Source: Lichenostomus cassidix (taxonomy: Eukaryota; Chordata; Aves; Passeriformes; Meliphagidae). From it: a DNA stretch of 64,000 nucleotides. A program made the position numbers and the translations under genes. Below are positions 54,547 to 64,000 of this stretch, piece by piece. Numbering within the stretch: position 1 is the first letter of the stretch; each line of letters starts with the position of its first letter. The notes under the pieces were generated by a model. The model saw nothing but the letters and a program-made list of their open reading frames with translations, had not been told where the DNA came from and did not search any database. The stretch is taken from NCBI GenBank assembly GCA_008360975.2, contig CM039182.1:23222324-23286323 (forward strand). The letters are read 5' to 3'.

Positions 54547-54591
54547 GAAATCTTTGGTAGAAGAATAAAACTAACACCACTGGGAAATCAG
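54547..54591 (+). CDS. Weak optional micro-exon P4b
   Basis: A 45-base, 15-codon segment (EIFGRRIKLTPLGNQ), phase 0 to 0, between acceptor TTGTCTCTCTAAAAAG and donor CAG/GTGAAA, 332 bases beyond the candidate at 54056. Length and phase would allow it to be included or skipped without frame change. It is so short that an open frame carries little weight. Confidence 0.18.
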
Positions 54592-56717
54592 GTGAAAACT
54601 TCTAACAGCCTGTTTATTGCTATGACAGCATGGTCAGTTGACATGACAACACAAGCTTTGAGTTGCAGTACTTTATGGAATTTTTTTAGACCTGTCAGTA
54701 GAAGAATGCAATTCTGAAGTTATAGTACTAGTGTGCAGAGTAAACCTGCCATAGATCTTTACCATGCATGATCCACCAGCCCTGAACTAACAAAGAACTT
54801 ACACTGCTCTTAACTTCCAGCATGCAAAAAAACTGGGTGATTTCTAAGTATATACATTACCTAAAGCTTCATCTGCCTTATCTGCCTGGTATCTTTCAGA
54901 AATGAAAGCAGAGAAGAGAAAAAAAAAAAGACAATTCACTGTCTGTGCACAGTAATAAAAATCAAAAAGCAAAAAAAGGTAATTTTCATCTTCCTTATAC
55001 TCAGCCAGTCATTACTGGGAAAAAGCAATGTAAACTGCTGCCTGCCATTTCAACCCCCGTCTGGTTTTCAGCCATGCAGTGAGAACTCTAAAACTCGGGG
55101 CCCAACATGCATGCTCCGCTTTTGGACTTCAGCATCCTTATCGGTACCGCAATCTCTCCTTCCTAACTCTTTAGTTACCCTTAGCAGTCAACTCCTGAAT
55201 ATGGGCATTCTCTGAAAACTATGTTCATTATGTATTCTAAGGCATTCATCACAGTATTTGTTCTTAAATTCTGAAATGAGTAAAACTATGAACTGCTGCT
55301 TTCCCAGTCTTAACCTGGGGGACTAGAAAACAGCAATAGATATGAATAATTTTGTTATCTTAAAAACGGAAACAGCAATTTAATACCAGATATTTAAACT
55401 GCACGAAAATAACTTTGAAAAAATGTCTACATATGTTAAAAGAACCTGCTTATGGATTCAATAGATCTGCTCAAAATTTTCTGAAAATGGATCAGATGTA
55501 TCTGCCCACTTTCAACACAAGCGGTTAGGTGGTAAATGCAGTTGCCACATTCAGCAGTAAGCCAAGTGAAAAATCAAAAAGGTGTGTACACTCTGTGTGT
55601 CGATTTCCACAAATTTGTCCTGCATGAGGTTATAAGACATAAAAATAGATACGCAGTTCACAGTGCTTTTTGGATACACGTGGTATGGGGAGTGACTGTG
55701 ATCAGGCTTTGATGCCAGACGTATTCCCATTAATGTTCCTGAGTGCCACGATGCCAGCGGTAGCATGAACTTCAGACAAAGGGAAGTGCACTCACTTCAG
55801 CAAAACCTGGAAGGGAGCAGAGTGAACTCAAGCAACCTTCCAGGGGCACTGTACTGTATCCTGTCACCACTACCCCACATGCTATGAATGACATCACATC
55901 TGCCCAAAAGTAAACAGCACTCAGCTGATTTCCAAAAATCAAACGACAAAGGCAATTTGCTCACATGGGTAATAAAAACAAACAGGATCTGGCCAGGTTT
56001 TTTGAGGCAGTCAGATCTATGCACATAAACATTGCCCTCTTCCTTTCAAGTCGCATTGGAAAAGCAAGACTGAGTGGCAGAATAATAGATAACCTTATCA
56101 GAAAAACTGTGCGGGGATATTTATTCTAAAACCAAGGTATCAAAACCATGGGACTCCAAAGTACTTAAATTCAGCAGAAGGCAGATTTAAGGCTTGCAAG
56201 AAAACCAACAATATCACTGAACATAGCTGGTTTTGGCTACTCATCATCAGACAGATCAAATGCCATCCATCTATACCACAGCCTTGCGCAGCTTGTGAAG
56301 CAATGAGCTCTCCTCTCAGCTTTCACAGAAGAGATTCAACTCCTGTAACAGAGCTACTCAGTGGTTGGTGGTTAGTTTGAATGGGTCATGGAGGTCTTCA
56401 TTTATTCAGGGGAAAGAAGTGAGTTGATTGGACCACACTGGGGAGGGTACTGTCCCTGCTTGCTATGGAAGATGCCTAGATGACTAACTCAGACAAGATG
56501 CTGAAATGTCATTGAATTTAGGAAAGATGACCCTTTCCCAGAAAGACTGTAACTGATCAATTTTACTTGGTGGGATTCCAGATTCTGCTCAGTTCATTTC
56601 TGAAGTTATTTTAAAATACTTCTTCCATGGGGAAGTTAAAACAAAATGAGAGAGAAGTAGAAAGAAAAAAAAACAAGATACTAAACAACACCTCTACCCT
56701 ATTCGCTCAACCCTCAG

Positions 56718-56776
56718 AAACCAGGATCAATCCCAAACAGCTCAGCATATAAGAGTCTTTACCTAGGCCTCATGAA
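56718..56776 (+). CDS. Candidate exon P5 of an unidentified plus-strand gene
   Basis: A 59-base segment, phase 0 to 2, open only in that frame (the other two hit stops). It has an excellent acceptor (CTATTCGCTCAACCCTCAG) and donor (GAA/GTAAGT). The peptide is KPGSIPNSSAYKSLYLGLM plus a split codon. The exit phase matches the segment at 57812. Short length and ordinary composition keep confidence low. Confidence 0.25.
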
Positions 56777-57811
56777 GTAAGTACATATATTTAACTGGCT
56801 TTGGCTCAGGTCCAGAATTTCCTCTAATTTGAAAAGGAGTTTCACCTGTGACAAACTCACAAGACTGAGTTTAATATTTGTGTTCTGAAGAATAGAAACA
56901 AATGGGACTAATAAATCTTCAACAGAAATTTACAAGATTCTTCTGGCTTAATAAATTTAGCTGGGGGCAATTGCTCTTAAACACTCAACACATAAAAAGG
57001 GATCCTTTTTTCCATTAGCATGCAAATTCCTTACATGTTTCATCAGAATTACATCCTACAAGTGTTTTAAGTGGTGGACATCATAGTGCTTTGTTTCCCA
57101 TTCATGGCCATTCACATGTGGCCATGCAAGCTCCTTGTCGGTCTTGTCATTTCCTCTATCAAGCTGGTTTTGGTTTTTTTTTTTTAATTAATTCATAGCA
57201 TATGCAAATTAAACAAAAAAAATCTATTTTTGTAGGATTCTCAGGTGCTTTCATCCTCCAGTTCCAAAGGTGGATGTCTGATACATGCTTCCTCCTTTTC
57301 CAGCCGGTTTACATGGCCCAGTGAGCCAACCATTTAAAGATTAATACACAGGGAGTGAAGTATTCTACAGGCTGTATAGCTCCTTAAGTATTTCCTTTAA
57401 ACTCTTGCACACATATGTAAAAGAAAACAAAGATTATTTGCAGAGTTTGGCAATGAAAATGAGGTGTTAGTAGCATTTTGAGCTGGCAATAAATTCTATT
57501 CGACTGTTTTATTACTACAGGGCAAAGGCAACTCTTTCTTTTGAGGCATCTTTCAGCAGCATGAGATGAGGGTTTACATTTAAATGTATAGATAGTTTTG
57601 AAATAAATTCAGCGTTTTGTAAATTACAGTTTATGTCAGATGTAAATACACAGCAAAATTGCATTTTTATTATTTTGCATACATCATCTTTCACATTTCT
57701 GAAAGAAATGTGCAAACTGTAACAAATCTCACAAAACAAGGTCTGGCTCCTGGAGTGCTAAAACATTTGTACATGTAGGCAAATGAACACAAGATCCATC
57801 TACCTGGGCAG

Positions 57812-57887
57812 TGCCACAAAGCAGAGTGTGCTCTGTGATGCCCAGGCAGGCAGCATGGGCCCAGGCCAAGCTGAGGAGAAATACCGG
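57812..57887 (+). CDS. Candidate exon P6 of an unidentified plus-strand gene
   Basis: A 76-base segment, phase 2 to 0, in a locally GC-richer patch. The peptide is ATKQSVLCDAQAGSMGPGQA then EEKYR. The acceptor is CCATCTACCTGGGCAG and the donor CGG/GTAAGC. Eleven of 25 codons start with G. A second frame is also open, which weakens the case. It accepts the split codon from 56776 (giving Asn) and exits in phase 0 toward 63939. Confidence 0.25.
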
Positions 57888-58757
57888 GTAAGCCAGAAAT
57901 TAGGTTCTAACCCTTTCTAAGCCATATATGAATTGTTTTATTAATGTAATTATTTTCATCTCAAGAATGAGTGAAGAGACAATAAGGGCTGAAGGAGTTG
58001 CTCCTCATTATTTTCTCTATTCCATCCCCAAACTCTACAACCACCCTTTTTACCTCTGTTTGGAGAAACAGCAAAAAACACCCCAGCTGATGGTCTTGAG
58101 CCTTTGTAGAGTTGACTAAACAGGCAATGGTACACAGCATACAGAACCACCACAGCCTACAGAAGCCTTTTCTGTGGTCAGCTTGCCTACTCCAGTGACA
58201 CACTACTTTTTTCCCCCTAATTTTCACCATTTTCCCATCTAACAGAAACAATTACTCCTCTTAGTTCTACTTTACTGCTTCTGTTTATCTTCAATTTTAA
58301 GAAGTTGTCAAGGAGAAGACAAATTGTCACAAATACAAGAAGTATGTAATCATGCTGGACATCATTATAAACGTACAATTTTTTATGTAAAATTTCAGGC
58401 TTACTGCACCACAGGCATTGAACTACCAATTATATCAATTGCTCTATCATGTAACTTCTCAATTTTTGCATGAGTGAACAGTGAACAGTTACCAATGATA
58501 ACTGGCCTACAAAGATATCTTTTTTTCACTGACATATTCAATACACAATGGAATAGGAGATAGGAAATGAGATTCCAAACTCAAGGAATAATTAAATTGG
58601 ATAGATACAGGGAACACATTAATGAAATGTACAATCTTAGATAGCAAAGATGTGGCTCCATTAATAGCATGGAGAAAAAAAGACATCATAAAACTGCCAA
58701 GGTAAGTGATTTAGGAACAAACATCCCAAATTACAAAATAATCTAGATATTTAGGGT

Positions 58758-58790
58758 AATTAGTATATTTGAGAATCAAATATACTAATT
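58758..58790. repeat. Perfect 13-base-stem inverted repeat
   Basis: AATTAGTATATTT at 58758-58770 and its exact complement AAATATACTAATT at 58778-58790, separated by the 7-base loop GAGAATC. Every base pairs. It is followed by short direct repeats (TCTCAATGATTCTCAATGAC, and CTCCATGATT twice) to about 58848. No transposon ends or coding potential seen. Confidence 0.93.
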
Positions 58791-61572
58791 TGATTGTCCG
58801 AAGTCTCAATGATTCTCAATGACATCTCCATGATTTTCTCCATGATTAGTATCCCAATGCCTAAATCACAATATAGGATTGGAAGAAAAAACTGAGACTA
58901 GTTGCCTGCACTAATAAGCACCCGCACAACAAACATCCCAGTTGAGGATGAGTAGATACCTCAGGTCACAAGATGCTTCCCACTCTTCCACACCAAATGC
59001 AGAGCTAAAAGGAGAGCTCCTGCCCTGAAGCTTTTCCTCATGGCACACTTTAGTTTGAGAGCCTTACCATCACCCCAGGTCCCTGAAGGAGCAGGATATG
59101 TGTGAAATAAAACTCCTAAGTTATTCCAGGAAGCTGACCTCTACCATTTTGCACAGGATATTGAATAGACCCCAGCTGTCTCCACTTACAAGTGAGTTAG
59201 TTCACATGTTTTATAAAGATCCATTCAGCTGCTTTCTGAGTTATTGCAGAATTAAAGTAACTTTCTGCAAAGAAAAAGACAAACTACCCAGTGATTTCCC
59301 TTACCTACTTTTCATGCAGGCACATCTTGGTTTTCAAACATCTCAACTGGTATCTCTATGTTCTAATACAAGAATCTGTCTCTCGATTCTGAAAATATTT
59401 GACTGACAAATATCTGTCTCAAGTTCATTGGAAGAAACATACACAGTAGAGCTTTATTTTTTGCCAAATCGAGGAAGACACAGTAGTCTTCATTTCCATG
59501 GATGCCTCTATACACAAGCACTTAGGGTGTATGACTACTCATGATTTTCTACTGAAAATAAGTGACCAATGATAGAATAGCCATGATAATCCATGTCCAT
59601 TCAGAAAATTTTAGCTGAGTTATTTCAAGAATGCAACAGGCTTTTAAATAAGCCTCCATTTAAAAGCTGACAAATGATATTGCAATATTTTTGTATAAAG
59701 GATGTGCTCTGGGATGACTGACTTCTCAAACTGAGTGAATAATGCTGTTAAGGGATGGCAATTTCAAACTTGGAAGAAGAAAGCTTAAAGTGACCTTGAA
59801 TTTTACAAGACTTGAAAACTTAAAAAAGTCAATATTAAAAGGAGATACATAATCATGCCATCAAAATATTCACTAAAACCTTAAAATATATACATTTGTA
59901 CTGCAAACAAGAGGGGAAAAAAGCCATCTATTAAAAAAATTAGTTCTGCAGCTTTTAAACACTGACATTCCCTGTTCAATTGGCTGCTGCCCCAGTGAGG
60001 TTAAGCCAATAGATGTTTACTTTTTTGGATACTGCCTGGGATCTTTGCCACTGACATTAGGATTTATAATTTTTATTTACTCTTTCCAGAATACATTTAA
60101 TAAAATTTACTATTTTATTATACTTAAGAGTAAGATGGCATTTCAGTTCCATTTTCCAATTTTTAATGCCATGAAACTTTTTTTGTTAAATTAGCTTTTG
60201 TGATGTTTTTTTCCTGACTTGCCCTGATCCCCTTTCCATTTTTTTTAAACTTTGAAAAAGACTGTTCAGACATTTTTAAAGCACAGGCAATAAACTCACT
60301 GCAGTCCTATATGTCTAACAATCCTAATCCATGTTACAAAATAATAATTCTCAACTTAAATGCAGTGAAATCTTGACATTTTCCTTTTCCACATATACAC
60401 ACATACATGTGCAACATGCATATCCAAACAGATTAATAGAGCAAACAGAGCATTAATAGCTCCAAACAGAGCAGCTTATTCGCTTTACTACTACTATATT
60501 GCTTTAATAGCTCCATAATAAACAAAACTGTTTTCAAGCCTGTTAAGACAAATTATAAAACAGACACCACATAAAAAATCATGGAGCAGAATCTGTTGGC
60601 ATTACTGATCTGCTGATTTTAATTTTGAAAGCTATTACTGAGCAATGTGGGCTGACACGTTTTGAAATTATGGAAAAAATAAAAATTTCCCCAAAATTCT
60701 TCCAAGAGATAAAGGTATAGCACTGCTGCTTTCCAAAAACTCAGGTCTTGGCTAATTCAGGCTGGAATGTGAGATCGACACCAAAGTTTTCCAACTCTTT
60801 GCAACTCTACAATCATTCAATTTGCTGAAAATGAATCTGAGGCAATGAAACTACGTGCAGCAGCAGAAATTTGTCAATAATGACATAATGAACCCACTGA
60901 GTGGCAAATCCTGTATGAGACCAGTATGGCAGAGTAAAGAGTAATGACAAAAAGAGAAACCACAACTGAGAAAGCTTTGAAAGGTGCCTTAAACTACTTG
61001 TAGACCACATGAGCAGCCATCTCCAACACACATCTTCAGTTATTTTCCTCTTGTAAAACATTAACAATTTTTGACCAAAATGGCTTCTACTGGAGCTTGA
61101 AACAGGGTGCAGGTTAAGCAGGCAATGCCCATCCATCCCACCTATAATCAGTTCCCTTTAGGACTGTAATGCCAAACACAAACTAGAAGCAGATTGTCTG
61201 AAGTCAGCACGTTCTGCAGAAGCCCACACTCTCCTATTACAGAAAGTACATCATTTTTGCCAACTGATAAAAACAAGTGCCTTGTACAAGCTCTTACCAA
61301 CAATCCACATACGACAGACTTTGGTTAAAAAAAATTCCCCTCTAATACTCACTTCTTCTTCCATCTAAATTCTCATAATGCAGGTATCATCTAATTTCAA
61401 TACTAACTTTTTTTTCCCACACCCAAAAGAATTTCCTATTTGATTTTGTGACGTCTGTTATTTACTGTACAAATCTTCGACTAGCATTTCCACTTTCCAC
61501 CTTCAACCTTTACTGACTGGCATTAATCTCATTGAGATCGAGCAAGCTACAGTTGGGTGGCCACTCTGCATT

Positions 61573-62385
61573 AGAATCAGAGAATAATTTGGGATGGAAT
61601 GGATCTCAAAGATCATCTACTTCCAAACCCTCTACTGTGCACCTTTCACTGGACCAGGCTGCCCAGCACCATCCAGTCTGGCCTTGAACACTCCCACGGA
61701 TGGGACACCACAGGTTTTCTGAGCAACCTATTCCAGTGCCTCACTGCCCTCACAGTAAAGAATTCTTTCCTAATATCTAATTTAAACTACTTTCAGTTCA
61801 AAGCCATTCCCTCTTGTTCTGTCACTACAAGCCTTTGTAAATAGGCCCTCTCCCTTTTTCTTGTAGGCTCCCTTCAGGTACTGGAAGGCCACAAAGCCTT
61901 CTTTTTTCCAGGCTGAACAAACGCAAATCTCAGCCTTCCCTCACAGGAGAGTTGCTCCATCCCTCTAACCACCTTAATGGCCCTGCTCTGGAGTTGCTCC
62001 ACCAGGTCCATGTCCTTTCTGTGCTGTGACCCCAGAGCTGGATGCAGTGTTCCAGGTGGGATCTCACAGAGCAGAGCCGAGCAGAGCAGAGCAGAGCAGA
62101 GGGGCAGAATCCCCTCCCTGGCCCTGCTGCCCACACTGCTTTGGCTTCAGCCCAGGATACATTTGGCTTTCTGGCTGGGTCATGTCTAGCCTCTCACCCA
62201 CCAGCACTCCAAAGTCCACCTGGGCAGGGCTGCTCTCAATCCCTTCATCCCCCAGTCTGTGTTGATACTGGAGGTTGCCCTGACCCAGGCGCAGCATCAG
62301 CACTTGGTCTTGTCAAACCTCACAAGATTCCCATGGGCCCAGTTCTCATACTTGTTCACCTGGGCTCCCTCTAGAGTCAAATTAC
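61573..62385 (-). mobile_element. CR1 LINE, longer 5'-truncated copy
   Basis: Antisense CR1 covering about 0.8 kb. Left to right it shows the tail-proximal block (GGGATGGAATGGATCTCAAA), CCTATTCCAGTGCCTCACTG, CAGGCTGAACAAACGCAAAT, the block complementary to the usual 'ctggatgcagtgttccag' region near 62040, and CACACTGCTTTGGCTTCAGC. It continues into the part that in intact elements encodes the end of the reverse-transcriptase ORF (CTTGTCAAACCTCACAAGAT). No usable ORF remains. The right edge is approximate. A GAGCA pentamer array has grown inside it at 62068. Open frames listed by simple translation between 61874 and 62374 belong to this repeat. Confidence 0.92.
62068..62101. repeat. GAGCA pentanucleotide array inside CR1
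   Basis: About six to seven copies of GAGCA, one changed to GAGCC, within the CR1 copy at 61573-62385. Probably expanded by slippage from a single CR1 CACAGAGCAGAG site. Confidence 0.9.
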
Positions 62386-63938
62386 CATTTCATTGTACGC
62401 CAGGGTGGGCACCGAGGGTGAGTGGGCTGAGTTATTCTCTTAAAGCACATGCTCACTCTGCATTCACTGTGGGGAGATCCTAAATGACTAGGGTGGAGTA
62501 CACTTTGAATATTCAGATGGTTAAAGTTAAGTGTCTGCTTACAATTATCTCACATTCCTACTTTATTTTGCTATGCATGCCTATGTGTACCTTTTGTGAA
62601 TCCATCATGATATACTGGAGCACAGCCATAAAAAGGGTGAAGAAAATCTGTGGTCTCGCTTTGACATCTCCCATTCCTTTGGAGAGTTTAAGAATACAAC
62701 AATCTTAAACTGTCCTGCTGTATCTAGCCTCCAGGAAGAGGATAGAGATCAAAACAGCAGCCAGGATTTCAGTGATTGGAAGGAGCATCACGTCAGGGAA
62801 TGGTGTATGACCCAACTGACAAAACTCATGATTCTACAACTCTCTATTTAAGTATCCATCATTTTAAATCTAAGCCTTTTCATATAATTCCTCTTGACTG
62901 CTGAATTTTTGATTACTTCTTGTTTCTTAATCTCTCTTTTCTAAAGCCTATTGTTACTATGTCAAGTTTGGGAACCATCCCTTTCCCAAAATGTAAGACT
63001 TAATTATTGTGGCCACTATGACTGTGTGTCTTATTATAATTTCTTAAACCAGTTATTGCAAGTTACTTCAGGCTACATACAGAGTGATCTCTCTTTTTTG
63101 TACTCCAGGAACAGCTACTTCTTTGATGGTATCTCTGTTTTGTCTTTAAACCTTGTCTATTTGCCTTTAAACTTTGTCTACTATGAACAGTGGTCAAATT
63201 GTCCTTTATTACTATTTTAGTGGACATAGTTGACTTTACAGTTCCTTCCAGAATTACAGACTTAATATCCTTTCAATGATGTACAAGACAGCAAAAGATT
63301 TATATTTGCTTTCATTACTTAAGCTTTGCTTCTGCAGAATAGTCCTGTCCACTCTCAACTTTGGGTTATTGGAAACTAAGCAGTCTTAGAACTGTATTTG
63401 CTTACAGACATCTCAATATCCTACTGATTTGGAATATTCCAATATACTTTAGATGTCTTCTAAGAAGACTACCTCACCAGTGTCATCTACCTGTCTGTGA
63501 TTTATCTATATCCACAAGTACCATTCATTTTTAGTCAAATGCATTACCTGACTCTTCTGTACAAATCCTAACTATTCTTGCTCTTGTGTTGCCATGATCC
63601 TCAGTTCCAGTTACATTTATTTGTATTTAACTCCTGCATAAACATTTGCTTCTGAAATAACTGACATCTCTAAATTATGTTTTACTCTGACCAAATAAAA
63701 TTTAAAAGTAATGAAACCTTCTTGAATTCTTAAGAATAGAGACATGAATACTAAGCAACACAGAATTAAGAAATGCAGGTAACACTTTTTTTTTGTTTTA
63801 AATTATGTTACAACATAAAGGCAGTATGATGAATGAGATTCTGTGCAATGAAGAGATACAGGTGCTCAGTTCTGCAGAAGTATTAACTTGTCTGGGCCCT
63901 TCTGTGAGTTTAATGAAACATTTTATTCTAATTTTCAG

Positions 63939-64000
63939 ACTACAGTCATTGATTCCAACCTGTCTGGATATGGGTATTACTGCTTTGAACAAACCTTGTT
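63939..64000 (+). CDS. Candidate exon P7, cut by the window edge
   Basis: After acceptor TTCTAATTTTCAG the sequence stays open to the right edge in phase 0, reading TTVIDSNLSGYGYYCFEQTL, which would continue the chain from 57887. A second frame, starting LQSLIPTCLDMG, is also open, so the reading frame is not settled. No donor can be seen because the window ends. Confidence 0.22.

Larger units (their letters stand above)
46003..64000 (-). other. CDK6: CDK6 intron 2 (partial)
   Basis: Sequence upstream of CDK6 exon 3 on the minus strand, running past the right edge. The exon encoding the FEHPNVV region that precedes exon 3 in relatives was not found, so intron 2 exceeds 18 kb. It holds one CR1 fragment, a 33-base hairpin and plus-strand exon-like segments at 54056, 54547, 56718, 57812 and 63939. 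The stretches 46.0-50.1, 50.4-54.0 and 59-61.5 kb show nothing that I recognise. Confidence 0.9.

Noticed and set aside
61874..62374. Cluster of overlapping frames on both strands, some repeating RAEQS
   Set aside because: They derive from the CR1 copy and its internal GAGCA array; no intact reverse-transcriptase ORF remains.
1..64000. Androglobin (ADGB) as identity of the plus-strand candidates
   Set aside because: An IQ-like helix at 33472 and the charged linker at 54056 loosely recall parts of ADGB, but order and the other segments do not match what I remember, and the similarity is of low-complexity or generic type.
1..64000. tRNA, rRNA, CRISPR arrays, prokaryotic or viral genes
   Set aside because: No cloverleaf with intact internal promoter boxes, no spaced direct-repeat array and no viral gene cassette was seen on either strand; the window is intronic vertebrate DNA.

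Overview
The window is vertebrate nuclear DNA, most likely from a bird. The evidence is the AT-rich, exon-poor sequence, 5'-truncated CR1 retrotransposons of avian type as the only recognisable interspersed repeats, and exons of a vertebrate cell-cycle kinase. There are no operons, no long single-exon genes and no RNA genes that I can recognise. The order or species within birds cannot be told from what is here.

The one gene I can name with confidence is CDK6, on the minus strand. Two consecutive coding exons are present, matching exons 3 and 4 of the human gene: 46002-45867 (end of the N-lobe, hinge and start of the C-lobe) and 20079-19912 (catalytic loop, DFG motif and activation segment with the T-loop threonine). 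Both are intact, have consensus splice sites and join in phase. They divide the window into part of intron 4 (1-19911), all of intron 3 (20080-45866, about 25.8 kb) and part of intron 2 (46003-64000). The upstream exons lie beyond position 64000 and the downstream exons before position 1.

The introns hold three CR1 fragments (about 729-1212, 45141-45645 and 61573-62385, all antisense), a long AGAGA pentanucleotide array, smaller simple repeats, several short tandem duplications of 18-27 bp and some inverted repeats. Most of the remaining intron sequence shows nothing I recognise.

The most interesting signal is a set of exon-like open segments on the plus strand, antisense to CDK6 and scattered through its introns: 1795-1887, 6235-6426, 30854-30922, 54056-54214, 56718-56776, 57812-57887 and an acceptor at 63939 running off the window, with optional extras at 8410-8476, 10695-10762 and 54547-54591. 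The main ones have good acceptors and donors, compatible phases, and in several cases a codon-position bias (excess G in codon position 1) expected of coding DNA. They may be an unidentified multi-exon gene interleaved with CDK6 on the opposite strand. I could not assign it to a family, and chance pseudo-exons remain a real alternative because such segments are common in vertebrate introns.
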